Part shown: positions 8,978 to 17,629 of the stretch, in pieces
Layout: every line of letters starts with the position of its first letter
Numbering within the stretch: the first letter of the stretch is position 1
Origin: JADHLJ01 sp038118725
Lineage (GTDB): Bacteria; Pseudomonadota; Alphaproteobacteria; Thalassobaculales; Thalassobaculaceae
Length of the DNA stretch: 64,000 nt
Direction of reading: 5' to 3'
Assembly: GCA_038118725.1 (NCBI GenBank)
Contig: JAYOIK010000003.1
Location: forward strand, 36,419-100,418
The notes under the pieces: model-generated
Seen by the model: only the letters and a program-made list of their open reading frames with translations
The model's database searches: none
Told to the model about the DNA's origin: nothing
Made by a program: the position numbers and the translations under genes

Positions 8978-9834
8978 CCAAGGAAGTCCTTGGTCCAGCG
9001 TTGATAGTCCTCGTCGCGGGTGACCCGCTTCATCAGATCCGCCGACGCGACGCCCTTGAGGTCCTTTGGCTGGGTGCCGTCCCGCAGCGCCTTCAGGGTG
9101 TCATGCACCGCCTGGACCGCGGCCGAAAAGGGTTGATGGCCTTGCAGGCAGATCCGCACGTTCCGCGATGACAGATAGTCGAGATCCATCATGTCCGGGC
9201 CGGCGCTACCGAGTATGAAGGGCAGCTTTATGGCCGCGGCCGCTTTGTCGAGCTCGTCTCGGCTCTTGACGCCGACCAGGAAGATCGCGTCGACCCCCGC
9301 CGCCTCATAGGCCTGGGCTCGCACGATGGCATCGTCGATGCCGGTCACCGCCGCCGCGCTGGTGCGGCCCGCGATCACCAGATCCGGGTCCTTGCGGCCC
9401 TCTAGCGCGCCTTTCATCTTGCCGACGCCTTCCTCGACCGAGAGCAGTTTGGTCTGGCCGACCGAACCGAAGGGTTGCGGAAGATCGGTATCCTCGATCG
9501 ACATGCCGGAGATGCCGGCCATCTCCAATTCCTCGACCGTGCGCTTGACGTTGAGCGCGTTGCCGTAGCCGTGGTCGGCGTCGACCATCAGCGGGATCTC
9601 GGAGGCCCGGTTGATCCGCTGCGCCTGTTGCGCGAATTCCGAGAGGGTGAGAACAATCAGGTCCGGCGCGCCGAGCACGGTGAAGGACGCGATCGATCCG
9701 GCGAACATGCCGATCTCGAAGCCGATATCCTCGGCGATGCGGGCCGAGATCGGATCGAAGACCGAGCCCGGATGGACACAGCGGTCACCGTTTAGTACGG
9801 CGCGGAAGCGCTTGCGACGGTCGTTGAAACGCAT
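8974..9834 (-). CDS. Isocitrate lyase/PEP mutase superfamily enzyme, oxaloacetate decarboxylase-like
   Basis: TIM-barrel enzyme of the PEP mutase/isocitrate lyase superfamily, acting on C-C or C-P bonds of small 2-keto acids. The 286-residue protein has the Mg2+-binding aspartates in VDADHGYGNALN and the ISIED-like GMSIEDTDLPQPF strand. It lacks the KKCGH lyase motif of true isocitrate lyase. The start RFNDRRKRFRAVLNG and a PGSVFDPISARIA segment resemble PA4872-type oxaloacetate decarboxylases. It is monocistronic. A 225-bp intergenic stretch with a palindromic element separates it from the upstream SDR gene. 2,3-dimethylmalate lyase and carboxyphosphonate mutase are alternatives. Confidence 0.83.
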   Translation of the reverse strand: MRFNDRRKRFRAVLNGDRCVHPGSVFDPISARIAEDIGFEIGMFAGSIASFTVLGAPDLIVLTLSEFAQQAQRINRASEIPLMVDADHGYGNALNVKRTVEELEMAGISGMSIEDTDLPQPFGSVGQTKLLSVEEGVGKMKGALEGRKDPDLVIAGRTSAAAVTGIDDAIVRAQAYEAAGVDAIFLVGVKSRDELDKAAAAIKLPFILGSAGPDMMDLDYLSSRNVRICLQGHQPFSAAVQAVHDTLKALRDGTQPKDLKGVASADLMKRVTRDEDYQRWTKDFLG

Positions 9835-9900
9835 GGAGAGGCTCCAGAGGTGAATGGATTGCGTGGTTAAAGTTTAGTGTTTGCCCGTCCGGCGCTAAGC

Positions 9901-10006
9901 CGTCGTACTGGCGCAAGGCAGGACCTCACGGCGCCGGCCATCCCGGTGCTGTCCGCTCGCATGATTTGGCGCGGGCAAGAGGCCCTGCCTTGCGGCAGGG
10001 CGACGG
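9901..10006. repeat. Interspersed palindromic element, copy A
   Basis: About 106 bp with imperfect terminal inverted repeats. The left arm begins CGTCGTACTGGCGCAAGGC and the right arm ends CTTGCGGCAGGGCGACGG. The same arms recur at 23388-23790, 27671-27774 and around the gap at 29462-29692, always between genes. The intergenic region 9835-10059 holds nothing else I can identify. It is transcribable as a long hairpin; whether it is a MITE or a REP-like element is not clear. Confidence 0.7.
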
Positions 10007-10059
10007 AGCGCCGGAGTCGGTCCACAAGGGCTCGAGCATCCGGCCAACGCCCCCGAGCC

Positions 10060-10827
10060 TCAAGAGCGGCCCGCCGAGACACCGCCGTCGACCATGTAGA
10101 CGCCGCCGGTGCAGAACGAGCCTTCGTCCGAGCCGAGGAACAGCATCAGCCGCGCGACCTCCTCGGGCTCGCCGTAACGCCGTAGCGGGGTGAAGTCGGC
10201 CATCGGTTGGGCGTTACCCCGGTTCGGGTTGATGGTGTCCTCAAGGCGGGTGATCATGTCGGTGTCGATGGGCGAGGGGTTCACGGTATTGACGCGGATC
10301 TTGTCCTTCGCGCCTTCCATGGCGCCGGAGCGCATCAGGCCGATCACCGCGTGCTTGCTGGCGATATAGGGGCTAAGACGGGGCACCGCCCGTATTCCGG
10401 CGGTGGACGAAGTGATCACGATGGACCCGCCGCCGCGCTTGGCGATTTCCGGCATTGTGTATTTCAGGCCCAGCCAGACGCCGCGCACGTTGACCGCGAT
10501 GACCTTGTCGAAATCTTCCTCGCTCTGATCCGGAATAAGGGCGATCTTACCCTCGATCCCCGCGTTCAGCAGCGAGACATCGACACCGCCGAAGCGCTCG
10601 ACCGTCGCGGCGATGTAGCCTTTGACCTGCTCGGCGTCGGTGACGTCGGCGGCCATGTAGGCGCATTTGTCTTCGCCGATCTGTTTGGCCGTTTCGGCGA
10701 GCTTGTCTTTGTTGAGATCGACGAGCATGACCTTGGCGCCCTCGGCGGTGAACAGCCGCGCCGCCGCCCGGCCGATGCCGCCGGATCCTCCGGTAATGAT
10801 CGCGACCTTGTTGTCGAGCTTGCCCAT
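10060..10827 (-). CDS. SDR family NAD(P)-dependent oxidoreductase
   Basis: Classical short-chain dehydrogenase of 255 residues. The cofactor motif TGGSGGIGRA is near residue 13, the structural NAG is in LLNAGIEG, and the catalytic serine and YxxxK lie in SSTAGIRAVPRLSPYIASK. The aspartate at the end of the second strand (LVDLNKDK) suggests a preference for NAD(H). The C-terminus FCTGGVYMVDGGVSAG is typical. The gene stands alone between a repeat-containing spacer and a divergent flavodoxin-like gene, so the substrate, probably a secondary alcohol or ketone, cannot be stated. Confidence 0.9.
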   Translation of the reverse strand: MGKLDNKVAIITGGSGGIGRAAARLFTAEGAKVMLVDLNKDKLAETAKQIGEDKCAYMAADVTDAEQVKGYIAATVERFGGVDVSLLNAGIEGKIALIPDQSEEDFDKVIAVNVRGVWLGLKYTMPEIAKRGGGSIVITSSTAGIRAVPRLSPYIASKHAVIGLMRSGAMEGAKDKIRVNTVNPSPIDTDMITRLEDTINPNRGNAQPMADFTPLRRYGEPEEVARLMLFLGSDEGSFCTGGVYMVDGGVSAGRS

Positions 10828-11004
10828 GAGGTGTCCTCCCGTCGATGATATGTTCCGGGCATTCAGCCGCTTCCGCCACGCGCTGGCAAGTCGGTATGAC
10901 GAGGGACGGGGAAATTGACCGACACCTGGCTTACCGATCGCCTATGTGTTCACGGGCCGGCGATAGGGGAACGGGTCGATGGTTGAAAGAAGAGAAGGGC
11001 TTGG

Positions 11005-11466
11005 ATGAAACGCTTATTGGTCGTGGCCCATATCCCCTCGCCAAACACCCTGAGATTGCGTGACGCCGTGCTCTCGGGGGCTGGACATCCCGACATCGAG
11101 GGGGTCGAGGTGGTGGTGAAAACCCCGTTCGAGGCCGGCCCAGACGACGTCCTGGCCGCGGACGCGATCATTCTCGGGACCACCGAGAATCTCGGGTATA
11201 TGAGCGGTGCATTGAAGGACTTTTTTGACCGGACCTACTACCCGGTGCTGGAGATCGCCCAGGGCAAGCCCTATGCGCTCTATATCCGCGCGGGGATGGA
11301 TGGAACCGGCACCAGGCGAGGGGTCGAGACCATCATCACCGGCCTCGGATGGCGCGCGGTGCAAGATCCGCTGATCTGTCGGGGCAATTGGAACGAGGAC
11401 TTCGTCGGCCAGTGCGAGGAACTGGGCATGGCCATGGCGGCGGGTTTGGAAGCCGGTGTTTTCTGA
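11005..11466 (+). CDS. Flavodoxin-like / NADPH-dependent FMN reductase family protein
   Basis: Small cytoplasmic protein of 153 residues with a flavodoxin fold. The N-terminal strand and phosphate loop are LLVVAHIPSPNTLRLRD. The second loop, ILGTTENLGYMSGALKDFFDR, is typical of flavodoxin/WrbA-type FMN binding. It probably binds FMN and transfers electrons, but no partner is visible. It is followed after about 110 bp by the second ketopantoate-reductase-like gene in the same direction, possibly one transcript. ATG at 11005 is preceded by GAAGAGAAGGG. Confidence 0.8.
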   Translation: MKRLLVVAHIPSPNTLRLRDAVLSGAGHPDIEGVEVVVKTPFEAGPDDVLAADAIILGTTENLGYMSGALKDFFDRTYYPVLEIAQGKPYALYIRAGMDGTGTRRGVETIITGLGWRAVQDPLICRGNWNEDFVGQCEELGMAMAAGLEAGVF

Positions 11467-11577
11467 CCAGAGTGTTTTCTTGACGTCGGGCGAGACCGAC
11501 CTGGCCCGCCCTGGCCAAGACGCGGTCGGGCTTTCTATACTCCCGCGTCTCGAACCGGACGGCGGGAGTAGAACGGG

Positions 11578-12501
11578 ATGAAGATCGCGATCATGGGCAC
11601 GGGCGGGATGGGAGCCTATTACGGCGCGAATCTCGCCGCAATCGGTCGGGAGGTCGCCTTCATCGCCCGCGGCGCGCACCTGGAAGCCATCAGGCGCGAC
11701 GGCTTGTTGCTGACCGGTGATGCCGGCGACCGACTGATTAATCCCGCGGTCGCCAATGATGATCCTCGTGAGATCGGGCCGGTCGACGTAGTGCTGTTTT
11801 GTGTCAAAATCTATGACGTGGAGTCGGCGGCCCAGGCGATCCGACCGCTTTTGCATGATCGCACGGCGGTTATCAGTGTTTTGAACGGGGTCGATGGTCC
11901 GGAGCGGATAGCCTCGGTGATCGGCGAGAACCATGTGCTGGGCGGCGCGGCCTATGCCTCCGCCGTCATCGAGAGGCCCGGCGTGGTCAGCTACAAAAGT
12001 ACCATGGCATCGCTGGTGATCGGGGCGCTGGATGGCACCGATGATCCCAGGGCCGAGGCCTTTCGGGAGGTCTGCGAAGGCGCGGCTTTCAACTGCTCTG
12101 TCTCCGATAACATTCTCGGCGTGCTCTGGGATAAGTTCACGCTGCTCGCCACCAATGCCGCGCTTTGTAGTGTGTGCCGGTTGCCGGTGGCCGCGATCTA
12201 CGCCGAGCCGGATCTGGTCGCCCTGGCGAGGGCGATGATGGAGGAGATCACGACCCTCGCGCGCGCTCGGGGAATCTCGGTGACCGAGGATATCGTCGAG
12301 ACGTCGATCGCGCGCTCGAAGGCGTTTCCACCGGATATGTTCGCCTCGATGTATCATGATCTGGCCCGGGGCCGTCCGATGGAACTGGAGGGCCTGTCCG
12401 GTGCCGTCGCCCGGCTCGGCGCCGAGAGCGCCGTCGCGACCCCGAACCACGCGGCGCTCCATGCTTGTCTGAAACCCTATATGAAGGGAGCGCCCGCATG
12501 A
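11578..12501 (+). CDS. Ketopantoate reductase family protein (PanE/ApbA-like), copy 2
   Basis: 307-residue NADPH-dependent 2-ketoacid reductase. It has the Rossmann motif IMGTGGMGAYYGANLA, the LNGVDGPERI loop and the catalytic lysine region VLWDKFTLLATNAALCSVCR. It is a paralogue of the gene at 6595-7596 but clearly diverged. Its stop overlaps the enolase-superfamily gene by 4 bp (ATGA), implying translational coupling. The pair may therefore act in one catabolic route, with a reductase and a dehydratase or racemase acting on a branched hydroxy acid. A purely biosynthetic 2-dehydropantoate reductase remains possible. Confidence 0.86.
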   Translation: MKIAIMGTGGMGAYYGANLAAIGREVAFIARGAHLEAIRRDGLLLTGDAGDRLINPAVANDDPREIGPVDVVLFCVKIYDVESAAQAIRPLLHDRTAVISVLNGVDGPERIASVIGENHVLGGAAYASAVIERPGVVSYKSTMASLVIGALDGTDDPRAEAFREVCEGAAFNCSVSDNILGVLWDKFTLLATNAALCSVCRLPVAAIYAEPDLVALARAMMEEITTLARARGISVTEDIVETSIARSKAFPPDMFASMYHDLARGRPMELEGLSGAVARLGAESAVATPNHAALHACLKPYMKGAPA

Positions 12502-13943
12502 CCGCGCCAAGGATCAGCGTCCGGGAGATCGAGATTCTTGAACGCCCGGTGGTGCTGCGGCTGCCGTTTCGCTTTGGCGTCATAACCTTGCGGGAATGCC
12601 CGCAGAGCTTCGCGCGCGTCCTGGTTGATGTCGAGGGTGTCGGCGAGGCCTGGGGCATGGCCGCCGAGGCGCTGGCGCCGAAATGGTTCGACAAGAACCC
12701 GGAGCTCAGCAACGACGACAATCTGGACCAGTTGCGCGAGGCCCTGAGGATCGCGAGTTCCGCGTATGTCGCCGCAGAACCGACGACGGCGTTTGGCTTG
12801 TTCCAGGGCTGCTACGCCAACCAGATCGCCAAGGGAGGGGAGGCTGGGTTGCCGTCGCTTGCCGCTGGATATGGTCAGGCCTTGCTCGACCGCGCGGTGC
12901 TGGACGCGGTCTGTGTCGCCGAGGGGAGCACGCTCGTCCAAGCAATCCAATCCAATCTGCCGGGCATGACGACGGAAATGACACCGGAACTCTCGGGATT
13001 TGATCTCGACGGCTTCCTCGCCAGGTTGTCGCCGTTGAACAAGGTCGCCGCCAGGCACACGGTGGGGATGATCGATCCGCTGGTCGCCGCCGATCAAGGC
13101 GCCGGGGATCGCCTCGACGATGGGTTGCCCGAAACCCTGGAGGAGGTGATCTCCAGCTACGGTATCCGGCATTTCAAGATCAAGATCACCGGAGATGTCG
13201 ACGAGGACGCCGAGCGGCTCTCTCGGGTCGCGGAGACGTTGAACATCATACCGGGTGCTTACGAGGCCTCGATCGACGGCAACGAGCAATACACGGACGA
13301 AGCGGGTGTACTGGAACTGCTCTCGTGCCTCGACGGGGTGGATAGCCCGGCGCTGCAACGACTGCTGGCCTCGACGATCTATATTGAGCAGCCGATCAAC
13401 CGGGCGGTCAGTTTGGATACACCGGTGCATGGGATCGCGGCCCGGGCGCCGTTGATCATTGATGAGTCCGACGGTGCCCTTGATGCCTTTCCCACGCATC
13501 GTCCGCTTGGCTATACCGGAGTTTCCAGCAAAACCTGCAAGGGGTTCTACAAGTCGATCCTGAACGCCGCCCGCTGTCGGCAATGGACCGCCGAGGGGGA
13601 CGGTAGGCGCTATTTCCTCACCGGCGAGGACCTGACCCTACAGGCGGGCGTCGCGCTGCAGCAGGATCTCGCCCTGATTTCCATCCTCGGCATCGAGCAT
13701 GCCGAGAGGAACGGCCATCACTACACCCACGGCATGATCGCGGCGGCCGCGGACGAGCAGGCGCGGTTCCTGGCGGCCTATCCCGACCTTTACCGCGACC
13801 ACGACGGTGTTACCTGCGCGCGGATCGAGAACGGGGCCATGTCCTCGGCCGGCGTGCTCGCCAAGCCTGGATGGGGGAGCGCCGTCACTCCGGATTGGAG
13901 CCGCATGACGTCGTCACAATCGCATCGTCGCGCGGCGGGTTGA
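12498..13943 (+). CDS. Enolase superfamily protein (mandelate racemase/muconate lactonizing-like), enlarged
   Basis: Predicted Mg2+-dependent enzyme that abstracts a proton next to a carboxylate. At 481 residues it is about 100 longer than most mandelate-racemase-like proteins; the extra length appears before and around the barrel. Barrel residues can be read in order: KIK in HFKIKITGD, D and N in SIDGNEQY, E in IYIEQP, DE in LIIDESD, and a late lysine in GVSSKTCKG. These fit an MLE-type K...K arrangement. It starts at ATG 12498 within the stop of the reductase gene. The substrate is unknown. Confidence 0.78.
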   Translation: MTAPRISVREIEILERPVVLRLPFRFGVITLRECPQSFARVLVDVEGVGEAWGMAAEALAPKWFDKNPELSNDDNLDQLREALRIASSAYVAAEPTTAFGLFQGCYANQIAKGGEAGLPSLAAGYGQALLDRAVLDAVCVAEGSTLVQAIQSNLPGMTTEMTPELSGFDLDGFLARLSPLNKVAARHTVGMIDPLVAADQGAGDRLDDGLPETLEEVISSYGIRHFKIKITGDVDEDAERLSRVAETLNIIPGAYEASIDGNEQYTDEAGVLELLSCLDGVDSPALQRLLASTIYIEQPINRAVSLDTPVHGIAARAPLIIDESDGALDAFPTHRPLGYTGVSSKTCKGFYKSILNAARCRQWTAEGDGRRYFLTGEDLTLQAGVALQQDLALISILGIEHAERNGHHYTHGMIAAAADEQARFLAAYPDLYRDHDGVTCARIENGAMSSAGVLAKPGWGSAVTPDWSRMTSSQSHRRAAG

Positions 13944-13955
13944 GTTGGAGGCACA

Positions 13956-14420
13956 ATGACGACGGCAATCGGCGATATCTATGTCGACGGTGACGCTTGC
14001 CCAGTAAAGGCCGAGGTGGTGCGCGTCGCCGAGCGTCACGCCATGACGGTTCACATGGTCTCGAACGCCTATATGCGGCTCCCCGAGAGCCCGCTGGTGC
14101 GCCGGGTCGTGGTCTCCGACGGTTTCGACGCCGCCGATGACTGGATCGCCGAACGGGCAGGGGAGCGCGATATCGTGATTACCGCCGATATCCCATTGGC
14201 TTCACGCTGTTTGGAACGCGGCGCCGATGTGATCGGGCCCACCGGTCGTCCTTTCGATCGTCAGAATATCGGCAACGCCATGGCCATGCGCGAGCTTAAA
14301 TCCTTCCTGCGCGACACTGGCGAGATTCGCGATCACGCCCCGGCCTTCGCCAAACAGGACCGTTCTCGGTTTCTGCAAAAGCTCGAGGAAGCCATTCAGG
14401 CGATCAAACGCCGCCCCTAA
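13956..14420 (+). CDS. YaiI/YqxD family protein (DUF188, UPF0178)
   Basis: 154-residue member of a widespread family of unknown function with a predicted PIN-like nuclease fold. The N-terminal YVDGDACPVKAEVVRVAERH and VVSDGFDAADDWI with ITADIPLASRCLERGA are diagnostic; the conserved aspartates could bind metal. It lies 12 bp downstream of the enolase-superfamily gene and may be read through from it, although the functions look unrelated. A 41-bp gap separates it from the convergent acyl-CoA synthetase gene. No experimental role is known to me. Confidence 0.92.
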   Translation: MTTAIGDIYVDGDACPVKAEVVRVAERHAMTVHMVSNAYMRLPESPLVRRVVVSDGFDAADDWIAERAGERDIVITADIPLASRCLERGADVIGPTGRPFDRQNIGNAMAMRELKSFLRDTGEIRDHAPAFAKQDRSRFLQKLEEAIQAIKRRP

Positions 14421-14461
14421 GGGTGTCGCGGCGATCGGAGGATGACTGCGTTCGCGTGGGC

Positions 14462-16552
14462 CTATTCGCGCGGGATGATCAGCGCGTCGACCGCGACCGC
14501 GCCCTTGGGCAGAACGATGAACGGGTTGACGTCGATGGATTCGACGGTCTCGGCGTTGGCGGCTGCGAAGACGCTGAGTTTCGAGAGCGCGTCGGCCAGC
14601 GCGTCGATGTCCGAGGGCGGCGCGCCACGCACGCCGTCGAGCATCGCGCGTCCGCGAATGCCGTCGATCATCCGCCGTGCCTCGTCGGCGCCGAAGGGCG
14701 CGACCCGGAAGGTCACGTCCTTCAGGACCTCCACGAAGACCCCGCCGATGCCGAACATCACCACCGGGCCGAAGACCGGATCGCGGACCACGCCCATGAC
14801 CGTCTCGACACCGCCGTTGATCATCTCGGCGACGATAACTCCGTCGATCCGGGCGTCCGGCTTTGCGGCGCGGGCACGCTCCAGCAGCGTGGCATGACCC
14901 TCGCGGACCGCGGCCTCGCCATCGACGTTCAGCAGCACGCCGCCGATCTCGGTCTTGTGCGGCAGATCGGGCGAGGCGATCTTCATCACGACGGGGCCGC
15001 CGAAGTCGCGCCATGCGGCGACGCAAGCCTCGGCGTCGTTTGCCAGGGTCTCACGGGCAACGGGAATCCCGGCGGAGGCGATGACCCGCTTGGCCTCGTG
15101 CTCGCCGACGGAGCGCTCCGGCGCCGGCAGCGCGCCGGCGGGTAGAGCGGGCGGCGCGTCAGGGCGACCGCGCTCGAATACCTCGCCGAAATAGCGCAAC
15201 CCCGCCATCGCCCGCACCGCCAGCGAGTGATCCTCGAAACAGGGATAGCCCAGCGCCTCGTATTTCTTGCGGCCCTCGGGGGTGGCGATCATGCTCATCA
15301 TCAACAATTCGTCGGGATATTCCTCGCGCAGGGCCGTGAAGATCTCAAGCGACAATGCCCCGGTGAATTGCGAGACCGGCAGGCTGGCCATGTAGAGGAT
15401 ATGCGCGTCATAGCCGCCCTCGTTCATCACGTGGCGCATGCTGTCCTCGAGGAAACGCCGCTCGTTCAGGACCTGACCGGTGAAGTCGACGGGGTTGTTG
15501 ACGCCCGCAAAGGGAATCAGATCGAGGATCTTCTTCTGGGTCGCGTCGGGCAGGGGGGCCACGTCAAAGCCGCGCTTGGTCGAGGCGTCGGCGAGTTGCA
15601 CGCCGATGCCGCCGGAAATCGTCTGAAGCCCGATCTTGTTGCCCTTGGGATAGCGTCCGAACTGACAGGCATAGGCGAGGTCGGCCATCTCCTCGGTGGT
15701 CTCGGCCCGATAGGCGCCGTATTGCAGGAACAGACCGTCGAAAACCGCGTCCGCCCCGGCGAGCGAGGCGGTGTGCGAGGCGGCGGCCCGGGCGCCGGCC
15801 TCGGTCGCCCCGACCTTCATGAAAATCACCGGCTTTTCTGCGGCCCGCGCCTTGTCCAGCGCCCGGCACATCCGCTCGGCATCCTTGATACCCTCGGCAT
15901 AGGCGACGATCACGCGAATACTGTCGACCTCAGCGTAGTATTCGATGACCTCGGCGACATCGACATCGACCTCGTTGCCGGTGGTCACCCAGTGATTGGT
16001 GCCGACGCCCCGGTTCTGGGAAATGGTGAAAAGATGTCCGCCATAGGCGCCGCTCTGGGTGACGATGCCGATCGGCCCTGGCGGCACCTTGAGGCTGGCG
16101 AGCGTGTTGGCGAAGGTGCCGAACCAGCCGATATCCAGGGTGAAGACCCCGAGACAGTTCGGGCCGACGATCCGCATGCCGCTTTCCCGCGCGATCCGCG
16201 CGATCTCCGCCTGGGCGTCGAGACCGGCCTCGCCGATCTCAGCGAAACCCGAGCTGAAGACCACGGCGCTTTTCACGCCCGCGTCGGCGCATTCCTGGAT
16301 GACATCCAGCGCGACGGCGGCGGGGACCGAGATCACCACGCTGTCGACCACCTCCGGCACGTCCTTGATACTGGGATAGGCCTTCAGGCCCTGCACGGTC
16401 TCTCGGCCCGGATTCACCGGATAGAGTCGGCCCTGGTACTTGCCTTCAAGCATTGAGTAAACCGGCCGTCCGCCGATCCGCGCCGGCGCGTCGGAAGCTC
16501 CGATAACGGCGACGGATTGGGGCCGCATGAGCGGATCGAGGGAATGAGCCAT
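14462..16552 (-). CDS. Acetate--CoA ligase family protein (ADP-forming type, CoA-binding plus ATP-grasp)
   Basis: 696-residue fusion of the alpha and beta halves of an NDP-forming acyl-CoA synthetase. An N-terminal CoA-binding Rossmann domain begins SVAVIGASDAPARIGG. A succinyl-CoA-ligase-like middle domain carries the conserved SHTASLAGAD histidine region, and an ATP-grasp domain starts near residue 480 (GEHEAKRVIASAGIPVARE). It interconverts an acyl-CoA plus ADP and Pi with acid plus ATP, or is a related feruloyl/pimeloyl-type ligase. ATG at 16552 (MAHSLDPLMRP) is chosen because the family begins there; the open frame extends 17 codons further. The gene is monocistronic. Confidence 0.9.
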   Translation of the reverse strand: MAHSLDPLMRPQSVAVIGASDAPARIGGRPVYSMLEGKYQGRLYPVNPGRETVQGLKAYPSIKDVPEVVDSVVISVPAAVALDVIQECADAGVKSAVVFSSGFAEIGEAGLDAQAEIARIARESGMRIVGPNCLGVFTLDIGWFGTFANTLASLKVPPGPIGIVTQSGAYGGHLFTISQNRGVGTNHWVTTGNEVDVDVAEVIEYYAEVDSIRVIVAYAEGIKDAERMCRALDKARAAEKPVIFMKVGATEAGARAAASHTASLAGADAVFDGLFLQYGAYRAETTEEMADLAYACQFGRYPKGNKIGLQTISGGIGVQLADASTKRGFDVAPLPDATQKKILDLIPFAGVNNPVDFTGQVLNERRFLEDSMRHVMNEGGYDAHILYMASLPVSQFTGALSLEIFTALREEYPDELLMMSMIATPEGRKKYEALGYPCFEDHSLAVRAMAGLRYFGEVFERGRPDAPPALPAGALPAPERSVGEHEAKRVIASAGIPVARETLANDAEACVAAWRDFGGPVVMKIASPDLPHKTEIGGVLLNVDGEAAVREGHATLLERARAAKPDARIDGVIVAEMINGGVETVMGVVRDPVFGPVVMFGIGGVFVEVLKDVTFRVAPFGADEARRMIDGIRGRAMLDGVRGAPPSDIDALADALSKLSVFAAANAETVESIDVNPFIVLPKGAVAVDALIIPRE

Positions 16553-16813
16553 GGTGAGATATCCTGAAAAACAAGGGCGAGGCCGTAGGTTAGCCAATGC
16601 CATGGTCCCGCGAAACCCGCATCCAGGCCGCGGTCGTTATTGATCACGTGGGAGCGCGCCGGAGTAATGCGCTTGTCCGCCGTCCTAGCGGAACGGTTGA
16701 CGGCGTGTCGTGCTTGGCGCTGGGCCATGGGCGATGGTCTTCTTGCCAGGGAAATCAACCGGTCGATATCATGCTCGGGCGGAAACGCTTCATAAGCCCG
16801 GACTGGAGTCGAT

Positions 16814-17620
16814 ATGAGCACGCTAAGCGATGCGGAACTCGCGACCTATCGGCGGGATGGACTGGTCGTCCCGGAGTTTAGGCTCGACGGGGATACACTC
16901 GGAACCCTGCGCGAGGTGCTGGACGAGCTGTTGGCCAAGAATCCCGAGGCCGACCGGAACATCATCATCTGCCCGCACCTTTCCGGCTATGGCCCGTTGG
17001 CGGTCGAGGGGGACCCGGTCTGGCTCGAGATCGCGCGCCGCCCGGAAATCCTCGACATGGTCGCCCGGATCATGGGGCCGGATGTGATCCTCTGGGGCAC
17101 GACGATATTCGGCAAACCCGCCGGCACCGGCCAGGTGATCCCCTGGCACCAGGACGCCCCGCATTGGCCGATCGAGCCCAAGGCGACCACCAGCGTGTGG
17201 ATCGCGCTCGACCCCTGCACGCCCGAGAACGGATGCCTTCGCTATATCCCCGGCACCCATGGCGGCGAGGTTCCGCATATCAGCATCAATGACAAGCCCG
17301 AGGGCAAGGAGGCGGCGGTCCGGTTGATCCTCGACCCCGAGGCCGTGAGCGAGGACAAGGCCCGCGACGTTCTCTTGGAGCCCGGCCAGATGGCCATTCT
17401 CGACACCTGGCTGGTGCATGGCTCGAACCCAAACCGATCGCCCAACCGCCGGGCCGCCTTCGTGTTGCGTTTCATGCCGGCGACCTCGTTTTTCGATCAC
17501 GCCAATGGCGACGAGGCGGCCCGACGCGCCGGCGCGATCACCGACTACAACAGCCGCCCGCTCTATCTAATGCGCGGCGAAAACGTGGCCGGAAACGACC
17601 TCGCCATCGGGCATGGATGA
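16814..17620 (+). CDS. Phytanoyl-CoA dioxygenase (PhyH) family protein, copy 1
   Basis: 268-residue Fe(II)/2-oxoglutarate oxygenase. The iron-binding HxD is in IPWHQDAPHWPIEP, and the distal histidine is in DTWLVHGSNPNRSPNRR, followed by the 2-oxoglutarate arginine. The segment VWIALDPCTPENGCLRYIPGTH is the PhyH signature. It acts in the cytoplasm on an unknown substrate; related enzymes hydroxylate acyl-CoAs, ectoine or 2-aminoethylphosphonate (PhnY). It ends 9 bp before the convergent DUF938 gene. The 261-bp upstream spacer 16553-16813 shows no gene and presumably holds two divergent promoters. Confidence 0.88.
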   Translation: MSTLSDAELATYRRDGLVVPEFRLDGDTLGTLREVLDELLAKNPEADRNIIICPHLSGYGPLAVEGDPVWLEIARRPEILDMVARIMGPDVILWGTTIFGKPAGTGQVIPWHQDAPHWPIEPKATTSVWIALDPCTPENGCLRYIPGTHGGEVPHISINDKPEGKEAAVRLILDPEAVSEDKARDVLLEPGQMAILDTWLVHGSNPNRSPNRRAAFVLRFMPATSFFDHANGDEAARRAGAITDYNSRPLYLMRGENVAGNDLAIGHG

Positions 17621-17629
17621 GGGCTGTGC

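Noticed and set aside
9835..10059. Small overlapping open frames in the repeat-containing spacer
   Set aside because: They run through the palindromic repeat with Arg/Ala-rich translations, lack ribosome binding sites, and appear only because stops are rare in GC-rich DNA.
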